Assembly (NCBI GenBank): GCA_029204225.1
Contig: CM055108.1
Location: 17,299,125 to 17,363,124, forward strand
DNA length: 64,000 nt
Reading direction: 5' to 3'
Source of the DNA: Diphasiastrum complanatum
Lineage: Eukaryota > Streptophyta > Lycopodiopsida > Lycopodiales > Lycopodiaceae
A program made the position numbers and the translations under genes. The notes beneath the pieces were generated by a model, which searched no databases, was not told the DNA's origin, and saw nothing but the letters and a program-made list of their open reading frames with translations. Each line of letters starts with the position of its first letter. The first letter of the stretch is position 1. Of this stretch, positions 1 to 13,521 are shown one piece after another.

Positions 1-395
1 GACACTTTCACAATTTTAAGAGCAGTGTCGCATTTTCAAGGGCACCTTCACTTTTATCCGGAAGGCATTTGGTGACAGTGTCACTTTTTCTCAAAAGGCG
101 AAAAAATCCAATAGTCGCTTTTTCTCGAAGGGCAAAAAATGCGACAGGCCTGAAAAACATTTTCTAAGGCATTTGGAGACAGTGTCGCTGTCTCTTTGAA
201 GGGCGAAAAATGCGAAACCTGACATTAGAATTGAAAACTTTTCTAAGGCACTTCTAAGATAGTGTTGCATTTTTTCTGAAATGCAAAAAATGCAATAGTG
301 TCGGGAGAGTTGGCCAGAATCATTTTCTAAGTGTTTTTGACTTAGTGATGCATTTTTCTCATGACCAGATTTTGCGAATTGTGCATCGAAACAGT
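1..395. repeat. Degenerate tandem repeat, about 80-105 bp period
   Basis: A phrase of the type TTCTAAGGCATTTGGAGACAG followed by TGTCGC or TGTTGC and a run such as ATTTTTCTC recurs near 61, 161, 239 and 325. Each is followed by a short AAAAAATGC-type stretch. Copies are diverged and spacing varies (about 80 to 105 bp), so this is an old minisatellite-like array that may continue left of the window. Minus-strand open frames here are by-products of the repeat and show no protein signature. Confidence 0.55.
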
Positions 396-479
396 TCAAA
401 AATGTAGACTGTGCGAAACATAGTTCAAAATACAACAGTTAAGACAAACAACAAAGGAAAAACTAAAAAAAATTCTAAG

Positions 480-968
480 GCTTTGAAAGATAGAAACTCT
501 TAGTTTCTTCATTGAAGACACCTTTGGAATAATCTCTTCATCAAAAATGACATCTCTACCAATAATCACCTTATTAGTAGTAGGAATGTAAATCTTGTAA
601 GCTTTACTCACCTCACTATATCCAACAAATATACCTTTCCTTGAAGATGAATCATCCTTTGTTCTATCATCAAAAGTTATATTGACATAGCAAGTACATC
701 CAAAAGTTTCAAGAAAGTTGACACTCAGTGTCCTCTTGAATAGCATCTCAAAAGGTGTTCTTCCATCCAATATAGCACTCGGCCACCTATTGCAGAGAAA
801 GTTATGACACAACAAAGCTTGATCCCAAAATGGTTTTGGAAGATTAGCACCTAACCTCATGGCTTTGGCACTTTCACATAAAGTCCTATTCTTCCTCTCG
901 GCCACTCCATTTTGTTGTGGTGTCCTTGGAGTTGTGTACTCCCTTAAGGCAATGGCCATGGGGAGCAC
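480..968 (-). pseudogene. RE1: Ty1-copia integrase C-terminal fragment
   Basis: The minus-strand frame carries the end of a Copia integrase core and the segment leading to reverse transcriptase. The signature TPQQNGVAERKNRTL sits near its start. It is followed by a PFWDQALLCHNFLCNR block, the TPFEMLF block, and the IFVGYSEVSKAYKIY and VIIGRDVIFDEE stretches. Known Copia polyproteins have these blocks in this order, with the third catalytic acid just upstream of PQQNG. Only about 160 codons remain: protease, integrase N-terminus, reverse transcriptase and RNase H are absent. The upstream side ends at a run without similarity around 970. It may be a piece of the same element as the LTR at 5860-6378, separated by RE2, but no target duplication proves this. 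Confidence 0.85.
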
Positions 969-1238
969 AAGTTTTTAAACTAATCTACTGACTTGATCAA
1001 AGTTGTGAGACATGGATGGCAAATGATTATGAGACTTGTCTGATGTAGGGCCATTACTTGGCATGATTTTATTCATTATTCGTTTCCGTCAAATTTTAGT
1101 CATAAAAAATCATTGGTGAGAATGTAGAGATATTTCAATTACCAATAATCCCACATTGAGTATTTGATATCCACAGTGTCAAAGTCGCAACACCTTGAAT
1201 CTTATTGTAAGTTTAGATCAATGAAATCAAATGACGAG
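969..1238. other. Non-coding stretch between RE1 and RE2
   Basis: No gene, RNA or repeat signature recognised. The sequence is A/T-rich and unrelated to other parts of the window as far as I can see. Confidence 0.4.
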
Positions 1239-2203
<965 letters not shown>

Positions 2204-2366
2204 AGGTCCTCTGCCCAAAGTAATGTCGGTTGCTCAGCACTATGCTTGTACTTGTCATGGAGGAGAGCTGTTGTTGCCCCGCTTATTGTTCGGACATGGA
2301 TGCTTCAGGAAAAGCGTGGATATAATTCACCTACGTAAAACCTAAGGCTTTATTGGATGATGGTGA

Positions 2367-4030
2367 TCAGCAAGAACATGGACTTGCCAGATTTTCAATA
2401 ATAGCCATATGAGTATGGTGGCCATTTTTTATAACCTTGTTTATTGACAAATGGGTAGTAGATACATTCCATCTGAGTATCCAAGATAAATCTTGCTGAT
2501 ATTGTTCCTCATAGATTGGCGTAGCTGCTCCCAATGTCATAGACTCTCCCAATTTTACAGTTGGCCTTTTTGGGCTTGGATTCCCTAGATTTGGCCTTCG
2601 AAGTATTGTTACACCCGGATTTGGCATTGGCATGGTGATCTGTTGCATCGTAGAACAAGTATACTTTGGCTAAATCTTGCTCGTTGAGGGATAGACATCA
2701 ACCTTAGTCTTTCTCTTGTCAGTGCACTTCCCGTTTGAAGGTTGCGTGATTGCACTTTTCTTTGGATCTTGTGTTGAACTGTCTTCAAGTTGCTCTGTTG
2801 CCACAAGTTCCCTTTGTAATTCATCACTAATAAATTTGTGTATTGATTACACCAAGAGTCCTGATAGAACCTTCTGGACTTTCTCAGTTTCCAATTTATT
2901 GACTTCCTCAGTTATTAGTGGCTTGATAGATTCTACCAGCTCTGTTTTCTGTGATGTCATGGTCCTTGTGCCCGTGTGTATGTCTGTGAACCTTGAAATT
3001 TTTGTCAAATTGTCTTCGTCCTCACTCGTTTCATAACCTGGTGGCACTAGGATTTTCCGTTTTGAGTGCATTCGATCAATAGTTGGAATCGTCAACACAG
3101 GTGCATGTGGGCCTACATAAGCCAAATCCCTCCTAGTTATTTGTGGATTGTGTAATGGACAATCTCGGCATGGATGGTTAACTCCGAATTGTGAACGTGA
3201 GAGATCGAATGTTGACGTATTCCCTCGATGTGGACATTCAGTGCGACGGTGTTTTCCTCCGCATCCATAGCACCTTACTGAGTGTAGTATGCCATCACCC
3301 CTAAGTTGATAAGCATACATCGGTAACAATTGGCTCTTAGTATCTTCCACAAAATAGACTGGTAGGCTATTGTGGTCTTTGTTAAAGTTCAAAGAATACC
3401 AATACCTCCACCTTGCCACTGGTTGCTGAAAAAACTTGTGATTTAGATGGATCAATTTGACATTGATCCTTCAGTTATTCCTTCTAAGAAGCGTGAATTT
3501 CTTGATTGGACACCTTGTACTTGGATGATCTCCAAAGCATAAGGTACATTCATATTTTTCAAGAAACTTGACTATGCAAGCATAAGCTTGCTGACAACCT
3601 GAACTTGTAGTACAAGGTTCTTGGTCTTCTGTTGCACTCGATCTGTTGAGTCTATGCACTCCTTGATGATTCGTAGCCTTCTTCCCTTGTTTGCTCATCT
3701 AGTATTACCCTTTCAGACTATCCTGATTTTCCATCCGATATTTCTGCATTTGGATAGGAGTGATCTACTTTTAATCTTCAAGATAAAATTCTCCATAATG
3801 ACAGCATCTTGACATATTTGTGGCAATGTAGTGTAGGATGTGAAGTTTTTCACACTAGACTTAAGGTTGTCTAGTAATTCAAAATAGAAGTTCTACATTA
3901 TGGTCTTTGGACTCAGTATATCAACATCTTTTACCAGATCGAATATTCGTCAGGTGTATTGTTTATCTGTCTCATTAGGAGACATCTGAAATGCAATTAA
4001 TCTCACAAATTCGGTAGTCATGACTGGAAT
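2367..4030 (-). pseudogene. RE2 Gag-like coding remnant with two short zinc knuckles
   Basis: Minus-strand frames form a broken Gag-like polypeptide. At the upstream end (around 3990-3900) a frame reads NETDKQYT, a stop, then RIFDLVKDVDILSPKT, resembling a capsid-type segment. Next comes a segment at 3698-3471 with a Cys-His box CTLCFGDHPSTRC, then 3455-2847 with CYGCGGKHRRTEC. Both boxes are CX2CX3HX4C, one residue shorter than the usual CX2CX4HX4C retroviral knuckle. Two further frames (2827-2609 and 2648-2367) continue without known motifs. Several stops and frame changes disable it. No protease, integrase or reverse transcriptase is visible. Gag identity is an inference from the knuckles and the flanking LTR-like repeats. 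Confidence 0.5.
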
Positions 4031-4068
4031 GCAATACCGATTGCTTTAAGGGTTGTAGAAAAATAAAG

Positions 4069-4597
4069 GAGTAAGTGAAAGATTGATCAACATGGATTGA
4101 AAATAAAAACAAGAATGGATGGATCTAACAGAGATGGAAGATGGAATGGAAATGAAACAGAAAAGTGATGGATGGATGGTAACTGATATGAATGGTATAG
4201 ATGGTAACTGATATGGAGGTAACTCACCAAACAGGCTTGAACTAAAATATTGCTATGGACGGGTTTTTTTTCCATGGTCTTTTTTCTTTTTCTTTTTTTC
4301 TTTTTCTTTTACAACCTTTCTTTTTCTCTATTTTTTATTTTTTGCGGTCTTTTTTTTTTCCAAAAGTGAAAGTAAAAAAAGAAAAGAGTAAGTGAAAGTT
4401 TGATCAATATGGATCAAAAATAAAAACATGGATCGATCTAACAGATGAACATGATGAGCATTACACTGTCAAGAGGAGATGGAAGATGGAATGGAGATGA
4501 AATAGAAAAGTGATGGATGGATGGTAACTGATATGGATGGTATAGATGATAACTGATATGGAGGCCACTCACCAAAGAGGCTTGGGCTAAATTTATT
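4069..4597. repeat. Tandem duplication in the RE2 leader, about 320-bp period
   Basis: The block starting AGTAAGTGAAAG at about 4069-4255 recurs at about 4387-4597. Both contain GATGGAAGATGGAATGGA, GTGATGGATGGATGGTAACTG and GGAGG-ACTCACCAAA. A T/C-rich spacer with many TTTTTC units (about 4262-4370) lies between. On the minus strand this is the untranslated leader between the 5' LTR copy and the Gag-like region. Small GATG units are themselves reiterated, which may have favoured the duplication. Confidence 0.75.
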
Positions 4598-4703
4598 ATT
4601 TTTGACGTTTTTTTTTTAAGGGAATAGAACCGTGTGGCACTCCCCAGCAACAGTGCCATTGTTGTGTCATAGGTGTAGTATAGGGTCCAAACGTTGGAAG
4701 AAG

Positions 4704-5625
<922 letters not shown>

Positions 5626-5847
5626 CTTCCTAATGCATTCAAAATCGGCTATTTCTAGCAAGTATGGTATGAAATCAGAATTCCTCAAGTTCTCTGACCT
5701 AAAATGAGTTTTAATCTACTAAAGATCTAATCTACATATGCAAGAAACTCGATTTTTGGGTAGAAGTCAATCTAGCATGCTCTAGCATTTATATCTCCTC
5801 CAAATCCTTGATAGATATGCTTGATCCTTTCATAACCTGCAACAAAT

Positions 5848-5859
5848 GCTCTGATACCA
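5848..5859 (-). other. Primer-binding site of RE3 (tRNA-iMet type)
   Basis: The plus sequence GCTCTGATACCA is the complement of TGGTATCAGAGC, the classic plant Copia PBS. It abuts the LTR start TGTGAAGAATT at 5860, as expected for a minus-strand element. Confidence 0.85.
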
Positions 5860-6378
5860 TGTGAAGAATTTGAGATCAATTAAAGATCCAAATCCATAAC
5901 TTGATCTTTGGTTAGAAATAAATCAACTCCCAATGTTGCCAATGTAGAAAAATCAACATCTACTCTAAGAAAGAGATGCAAACTCAATAAGAACTTGATC
6001 AAACATATAACATCTGATATGATGAAGTTGTTTTCCATACAAAAATAATAAGCTACTGTATTTCACATGTGTAGATTCGAAAATAGCATAAAATAAGCAT
6101 TCTACACAAAAGATTGCAAGATTTCACAAATATAGTGCACCAATGGATAGATGTACCCAAGAGAACTCATGTATAAGCATGAAGTGAGATAAGAGAGAAT
6201 GTGTGTTGCTTCCCACGAGTGTACAACTATATATAACAAATCCATGACTCATTAATGAGTTTGGTTGTTCTCCATAACAAAAAAACCCTAGCATTAATGT
6301 GGACTAGATTCAAATGTCTCCACATTCAAATTGAATTTTCTAAAACTCATGTACTACACTTTCCCACACTTTCAAACA
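5860..6378 (-). repeat. RE3: Copia-type LTR (minus strand 5' LTR)
   Basis: The sequence adjoining the PBS runs from TGTGAAGAATT to a probable end CTTTCAAACA (minus-strand start TGTTTGAAAG). A TATATATA box lies around 6228-6240 and would serve minus-strand transcription. Only about 220 bp of its interior (5626-5847) is left before RE2. The 3' LTR is not in view. The right boundary is chosen from the TG...CA rule and is uncertain. Confidence 0.6.
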
Positions 6379-6729
6379 ATTATTATGCTTGCAATTTAGT
6401 TTGTTAGAAATTTATATGAATGAATTTTTAAAGAACTAATTAAAAATTTTGGTTCAGAGACAAAATCATGCTCCATGAATTTTATCAAAGGAGGAGAGCC
6501 GAAATCTAAGGGCAGTTATTTGATATATATGGTTTTTCATCGAATATATAGGGTCTATAAGAGGAGCATTTATTGCAGACAACAAATTGTTCGAGTTTAT
6601 CTCACGATTGGCACAAGATGATGCATGTGTATATACTTAATTTGTTCAAGTAGTGATACATATAATCAAATATGATTGTGTGAACTCTCACAATAAATAA
6701 GTTGTTTTATTTTGCAGCATGTATTTTGG
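6379..6729. other. Unassigned A/T-rich spacer
   Basis: No coding or repeat signal. It sits where the missing first 190 bp or so of the RE4 5' LTR would be expected, so it probably marks a deletion or replacement. Confidence 0.4.
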
Positions 6730-7056
6730 TTATCAATAGTAATTCTATGAATAGTTGGTCCATGCTTAGGACTCTATTCTAGGTAAATCTATGTAAAGGG
6801 AACTTAGGACTATGCATGGTTATGTGCCCAGGTTGCTTTTGGCTCTATATAATGAGGCCAAACTCACCCTACTCCTCATTGTGATCATTGATTCATTGCC
6901 AGGGTTTCACTCTACCTTCAGACTTTTTATTCCTTGGCTTGGGCGTGAAGCTTCTAGAGTTGATTGGTTGCTTCTACTTGGTTGGGTGGTTGCTCCATAG
7001 TGTGTTTTCCATTGTGTTTTGTCTTGTAAGCAGGATCTTAGGGAGCTTACCTTATA
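6730..7056 (+). repeat. RE4 5' LTR, 5'-truncated
   Basis: Aligns with 13195-13521 and shares ATTCTATGAATAGTTGGTCC, CCCAGGTTGCTTTTGGCTC and TGTTTTGTCTTGTAAGCAGG. The first 193 bp of the LTR, present at 13002-13194, have no counterpart here. A TATA-like CTCTATATAATG lies at about 6843-6854. Short frames inside the LTR are not genes. Confidence 0.85.
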
Positions 7057-7057
7057 T

Positions 7058-7070
7058 TGGTATCAAAGCA
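7058..7070 (+). other. Primer-binding site of RE4
   Basis: TGGTATCAAAGCA follows the LTR end by one base. It differs at one position from the tRNA-iMet complement TGGTATCAGAGC. Confidence 0.8.
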
Positions 7071-10000
7071 AGGCTTACAAAGATTGGAGAACATGGAGAA
7101 GAGCTACCTTTCGTCGAAATTTTAGATTGGATCATTGGAATTCTCTTCCAAGGTGGATAGCAAGTGTGCAAGTGGGTGTACTATCCCAATTTCAATTTGC
7201 ATGTTGCTAAGATCCATTACTCTTGGGATTCTTTGGGGTTTTCTAGAGAATTGTCCTTGAAGGCCAATTTGTGATGTTTTTTTGGAGCTTTTTCTTGTGT
7301 AGATCAAATCTTTGGTAGATCTAAATTTTCCAGCAAGTGTACTTTCATTTTAGGGTTCTTTAATGATGAAATTAATGATGCATGCTGGTTCTTTCCAAGG
7401 ATTTTTGATTCTAGGCTATGTTTTGGTCAAAATTGCTTGGTTTTTCATGTTTTTTGGCACAAAATAGATAATAAGAACCAAAATCCAGCAAGATCAGACC
7501 AATTAGATGATTATAATTCTGTAAATTGGTTTGCATGTGTTAGAGAAAGAGTTGTATGTCATGAATTTCCATTTTATTGTGATGAAAAAAATCAGAAAAT
7601 AGCCAAAAATCATCAATTTTGCTTGTTTTTTCATAAAGTTGGATAGTAGTTGGCTGTAAAACACCATGTAGAGCTTGTAAAGAGGTGGACCAAAGTCTTT
7701 TGAAGCTTTTGCTGAAGTTAGAACCAAGAATTCCAGCAATTAATCTTGTAGGAAGTCAAAAAAGTTCAAAAAATGACCATTTTTGGTGAATTTTGGGGGA
7801 TGGATCTCTCCAAATCCATAAGGAGACCATTCTGGAACTATTTATAGCATGATTAACATTCTTTTTCACCTTCCCAGCAAGCTATCAGACCTATAAAATG
7901 ATAGCCGGTGGCTTATGCACCATCTCCATCAAGTTTGAAGCTATTTTGACTTCTACAAATCAAGAAATCTTCGTTCTCAGCCTATATTGGATCTTAGGAT
8001 CAGTATGAATGCTTCATGGAAGTCTAATTGATTGTTTAGGACTGTTGGTAGCATCAATTTTGGGCTAGGATGGGTGTTTGCACGTTTTTGCATGATTTTG
8101 TTTTGGGGAAATGTGCCCTACTACAGATATTATGACACTCTGATCTCGCACGTGTGAAGCCTAGGTGGCAGATTGATGTGGCAAGCATCTTGATCACTTG
8201 GTCTCCTTTTGTACTGAGCTTTACAGCACCCAATTTGGTGTGCTGTAGCCAAAGTTATGATCATTTGAAATTTGTAGTTTGTGAGTAAAATTGGCAAAAT
8301 TTGGAATTATTTTGATTGCATGCCAGTCATTTACCTAATTTGTAGTACTATGCTTGCATGGAATAGTTGCATGCTGATTCTCAGAGTGATTCTGACATGC
8401 ATGAGGGATTTACAATCGATTTGAGTGGTCATACGCATGTGCTCTGACAGTTGGGTCACAAATCAGTGTTAATGGCTGACAAATTCCGTAAAACTGAAGT
8501 TTACATAAAAAAATTCCGTAATGAAGTTTGTGACTGATGTAGTGTGCTTTGCATGCCAGTTTGACATTGGGTTAGTAACATTAAGAATCAGACAGTATTT
8601 CGATTTTTTCAATTTCGATTGCCTTTTGTACAAACAGTACTTTTGTCAGAATGTTCGAATTACGTAAAATAAAGCAAAAATTGAGTTTTCTGAAAAAATC
8701 CAAATTTTGATCATTTTTTCGTTATCTATGGAATCAGTTTAGATTAGTGAATTGATTAAACTGAGTTTATCAGTCAGAATGAGTCACAGTGTTTCCACTA
8801 AATCTAAATTATTTCTCGGTGATAGATAAGTTAAGATTAACAGAAGGAACCGTAGTGAAATTGCCGACATGTTTTACTATACTGTCATTTTAACTTTTGG
8901 AGTTGAGAACTCCCATATTGAAAGTTAAAATTTGAATTTTTTTCTTTTTTGTTGAATTTCAATTTGGTAAAAAATTGAAATCAATTACTTGTCTGATAGT
9001 TTTCTAATCGATGTTGATCGCTGAAAATTAGTCAAGTGAACGTTTGTGCAAGATATTCGTTAAATTTGATTAAAATTGTCAAACAATATGAAATAATCAG
9101 ATTGAATGAGTGGCAATAGTATTCTTTATCTAGATAGTAAATCTGACAGGATATGGTTTAAGAATTACTGAAATCCTATTGGTGGGATTTCCATTCGAAT
9201 TTCATATTCTAAGTTTGGATAGGTTTTGTCAATATTAATGGAGTAATGCCAAACCAATCAATAAAAAGGAAAAACAGTCCAATTTTATTGGAAAATTTGT
9301 AACCATAGAAATTACATAACTGATTTCATTTCTAGTAAAATCCTATGGTGAATTATATTCAAAAGATCAGACTAGTACGGTTTCACATACTAGTAAATGA
9401 TTTTTAATATTAGATATTCAGCCTAGGTATAGGACAAAAATGAAATTGTTTTGGAATTTTTCCTACAGTAATCAATTTTTAAACATTTATTAATGTCGTT
9501 ATATCTTCTTGGTACCTTAGCTGAAATAGATTTTCAAGGAACTGAAAATTCTAAGGAGGGAAGAGGAGTAAACATCAGAGATATTAAGTGTGATTGGGAA
9601 ATGTATTTCGCAGTTAGGATTTTGGTAATTCCTATAAATAATTACTTAATACTGGTTATTAATTTCTTGGTTAGAATTCATTCAGCTGAATTCGTAACTG
9701 ATATCTTTGTAACCATTTAGTTATCCGTAGTTTTGGATGTCAATTGTGATGTTAGAAGTGGAATCTGATACGTGGATTACATTGGAGCTATTAGTTGACA
9801 GAAGCTTGTCCCTAGATTTGATGCATCAGTAGGATTTTGAAGCTTGTTAATAACCAAAAAGGTTCAGGGTGTAATAGTGAACCATGTTAATTCTTCTGTT
9901 AAAGACACAAAATCAGATGTGGATTTGTGGTATCCATCTGATAGGCATGCCAGTCATCCAAATAAATGGATTCCCCTATGTTTGTGAACAAGAGATAATA

Positions 10001-12988
10001 TCCTATAGTGATTATAGGACAGCTAGATGATCAATGGATCTCTAGAATATCAAATAAGGCGGTTAAGGACTTTATGGAAGGAAAAGCTGATGGTATGGGA
10101 CATCAGTAATTTCATAAAGGAAATTCTAGGACTGTAAAGATCTGATGATCAATGGTGTATTTTAGTATCTAGTCGCGATATGGATAAAAAAGAAAAACCA
10201 TTCGATCAAATATGGGGTATTTTGAGAAATTTTGAGGTTTAATCTAGATCCCTACGTGGTATCATTATTTACAAAATTAGAGGCCCTCAAATCTATTTCT
10301 CGCTTTCTTAATTAATCCTTTATTTTTTAATAATTTCTTATAAGACATCAGACCATTTATATGATTATTTCCAGCATGAAGTTATTCTTCTAAAAGACTG
10401 TTATGTCATATAAATTACTACTTGTGGGAATGAACTTGGAATTCAAATAATTATAAGGTTAAAATGTTTCGAATTCTTAAACCTAGAATATCTTTGTTGC
10501 ATAAATGGAATTTGATGGAATAGTAGCTTCTATCACTCAGATTGAAAATATTTGAAGAAAAAGTTCTGTTTGTAATGAAGTGAATTCTTTAGTGGAGGCA
10601 CTTATTACTGACTTTTCTTGGATTTGGATAACTTCATATATCATCTTCCTAGTTAACTTTTATTGAATTTGATAATTTCTTTAAGAGGAGGGGTGAAGTG
10701 GTGGGATAAATTTCTATTGGGGAATCTGTGGTTGCATAGTTTTTGGAAAAGAACCAGTTGTGGTATAGAAATGAGATTTTTTCTGGAAGTGATTTCAGAT
10801 AGATTCAGAGTAAGATGCCTAATTGGAACTTTTCGAATAAGAGGAATTCTCCAAGGATTGTGTGGACAATCTGGAACAAGTTCGGAATTTGAATCATTAT
10901 CTATAAGTAGTACAGTAAAAGGTCAAAAGTTACTAATTCCATTTTGATTGGAATAGAAGTAAATTTGATCAGAATTTAAGTCTGAGAGCTTTGTATTGGA
11001 ACAACCTAATCTTAGTTTTAGTACTAGGATCAGAGAGGGGTTGTTTGAGTTGAAGAATTTATGCTATTAAAAGAAATTGGATTGGAAAACTACTAAGAGT
11101 GTGAATTTTATTCGTCTCAAAGATTTCTTGGATATGTTATTTACTCATGAGAAATAGAAAATATTTTGTAGTTGAGTTACAAGATCTTAGTGAGATATGT
11201 GAGTGACATATGTGGGTTCTGAAGGGATCTGCCAGGTAAGAATGTGTTTATGTACTGGGTCATAGTGAGATTATTCTCATATGTGAGCAATTAATCTTGT
11301 AAGAATCTACTGTGTAATCCTAGTCACTAAGGTTATTTGGTGCACTTAACCTAGTCAACAAACATAAGGATATGATCAAGTATTGTTTTGACAGATACTT
11401 GCAGAGTTAACAAATCTTTGTATGGAAGATTTATGGACTAACTTATAAATGATTTGGGTAAGGATCTAAATGTGGTGTTATACTAGTTCTTCACCTAGAC
11501 ATTTGAGATTTCTGAATCATCGGCAATTAACTTGAGTAGTTGATTACTCTAGGATGAAGTTAATTGGTAAAACAATCAGTGTGATGTGGATTCACCAGAA
11601 ACTGATGGTTTTGATTTATATTGCTTGTAAGACGCATGATTAATGAATCATTTGAATTCATCAGTTGAAATTATGTGCATTGGATATATAGTATTCTTGG
11701 GATAGAGTATTCCTTAGTTAAGGGATAGACTCAGCTCATTACTGACTGTATCCCAGAGAGCTCAAACGGATAACGAATCATAATGAATCCAAGAATAACA
11801 ACTGAATTGATATTCAGCAGGACTTTGGGTATCTAGATTTGATTCTAGACAAGAATCTAAGGTTTTTTGTAGTTCAAGACGATTGTCATTATCATTGTAG
11901 TATGCTTTTTGTCTTTAATTATTAGTGGTATATGGAACTTGGAAACCTAACACTTCTGTTAGAGAATCTTGTTAGGAGAATGTTCCTAAAAACCCGTGTT
12001 TTCCTGTTGGGAAAGATTTTGGAGTGATTTTTACTTTTCTTGAGTTATGTTGGACATATACTCCAGTATCCTATAAATGATTAAGTATGGTTTTGGATTC
12101 CAAAAAGTTATGATTGACAAGTCATATGAATCTAAATATTTATGGTTGATGGATCATAAACAGTTACTTAATTGTTGTTAGTGGATTATAAGGAATTGTA
12201 ATGATTCTTAAGTGTGATGATTTATTCTTGATCTATTATTTGAGTAAGAATTCGAATTAGTGTTTTGAATCTCTCTCCTCCAGTATTTTATTTGAGGACC
12301 TATGGATCTCACAGACATTCTCACAAGGTAAGTATTTTATTTGTGGAGAATTTAATTTATCTGGTGGATGTTATTCTACTACAATTTATGGTCTGTAGGT
12401 GCTTGAGTACAATTCTTCATTTGAATTGGATCTCTAGTTATCATAGGAGATAGACAAGTCTATCAAGATGAATGAATGCTATTTTCTTGTATTTGGTGCT
12501 AGAAATAGGAGCATTTAACTCAAAAGAGTATTCGGAATACTCAGAGTTGAGTTTTAATCATTCTATATCTTAATGATTCTCCTAGAGATTCTAATTGAAT
12601 GGATTATCATATCTTAGAATTTGGATTCCTAGGATATTTGTACTTGAAAGATTTATAAATTATCTGTCAGAGTTGTGGATAATTTCAGACTGTAATTATA
12701 ATTATTTTATTATCTTAAGTTAGGTTATTTCACCCAGTATTTCATGTAAGTGCTTTACATGAAAGTGATGTTACTAACTTGTGGTGAATGTAACTCAGAT
12801 GGAAAATTTATCACTCAGTGTACTTTTCAAACCTGAGTTGTACTCCAGTGCAGAGATTATCTCTGAGTACTTGTTTGATGTGAAAGTTAGACTAAGGATA
12901 GTAATTTTTTAGGTGGACATTGAAAGTTAAAAGAATTGTTCCTGTTATTCTTTCCTATTTAGATAGCTTCTAAAAAAAGAAGCAGTTT
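7071..12988 (+). other. RE4 interior, no recognisable coding capacity
   Basis: About 5.9 kb of A/T-rich sequence. Frames such as 9493-9720 and 10663-10947 are short, lack motifs and look like chance. No tandem structure or second element was recognised inside, although short undetected insertions are possible. Confidence 0.6.
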
Positions 12989-13001
12989 AAGGAGGGAAAA
13001 A
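12989..13001 (+). other. Polypurine tract of RE4
   Basis: The purine run AAGGAGGGAAAAA lies immediately upstream of the 3' LTR start TGTTATGTCC, as required for plus-strand priming. Confidence 0.8.
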
Positions 13002-13521
13002 TGTTATGTCCATGGCTAGTAAGTAGGATTCAGTATACTCCTAGTCTTGGATACACGATACTCCAGTAAATCAAGCTGTTAGTTATGCCACGTCATACTG
13101 GATGTGACCCAAAAGTAACTAATATCCTTTTGAGGCCCAGAACACACTAAATGGAGTTTAGACAAGGTATGAGATAGTGTATACATGTGTAGAGTTATCA
13201 ATAACAATTCTATGAATAGTTGGTCCATGCTTAGGACTCTATTCTAGGTGAATCTATGTATAGAAAATTTAGGGCTATGCATGGCTATGTGCCCAGGTTG
13301 CTTTTGGCTCTATATATTGAGGCCAAACTCGCCCTACTCCTCATTGTGGTCATCGATTCATTGCTAGGATTTCACTCTACCTTCATGCTTCTTATTCCTT
13401 GGCTTGGGGGTGAAGCTTCTAGAGTTGATTGGTTGCTTCTACTTGGATGGGTGGTTGCTCCATAGTGTGTTTTCCATTGTGTTTTGTCTTGTAAGCAGGA
13501 GCTTAGAGAGCTTCTCTTATA
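13002..13521 (+). repeat. RE4 3' LTR
   Basis: Begins TGTTATGTCC after the PPT and stops matching the 5' copy after CTTATA at 13521. The terminal TA instead of CA is unusual and may be a mutation. A TATA-like CTCTATATATTG occurs at about 13308-13319. Confidence 0.85.

Larger units (their letters stand above)
6730..13521 (+). mobile_element. RE4: large non-coding LTR retrotransposon derivative (LARD-like)
   Basis: The element has a 5'-truncated LTR (6730-7056), a PBS directly after it, a roughly 5.9-kb interior, a PPT and a complete 3' LTR of about 520 bp (13002-13521). The arrangement is collinear and on the plus strand. No frame in the interior exceeds about 100 codons or shows Gag, protease, integrase, reverse transcriptase or RNase H motifs, even in broken form. 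LARDs are known plant retroelements with structural ends and long non-coding interiors mobilised by autonomous partners. An alternative is an autonomous element decayed beyond recognition, but its fairly similar LTRs argue against very great age. Confidence 0.75.

Noticed and set aside
6812-7210. Several 60-90 codon frames
   Set aside because: They lie in the RE4 LTR and the first bases of its interior; equivalent LTR positions recur at 13256-13465.
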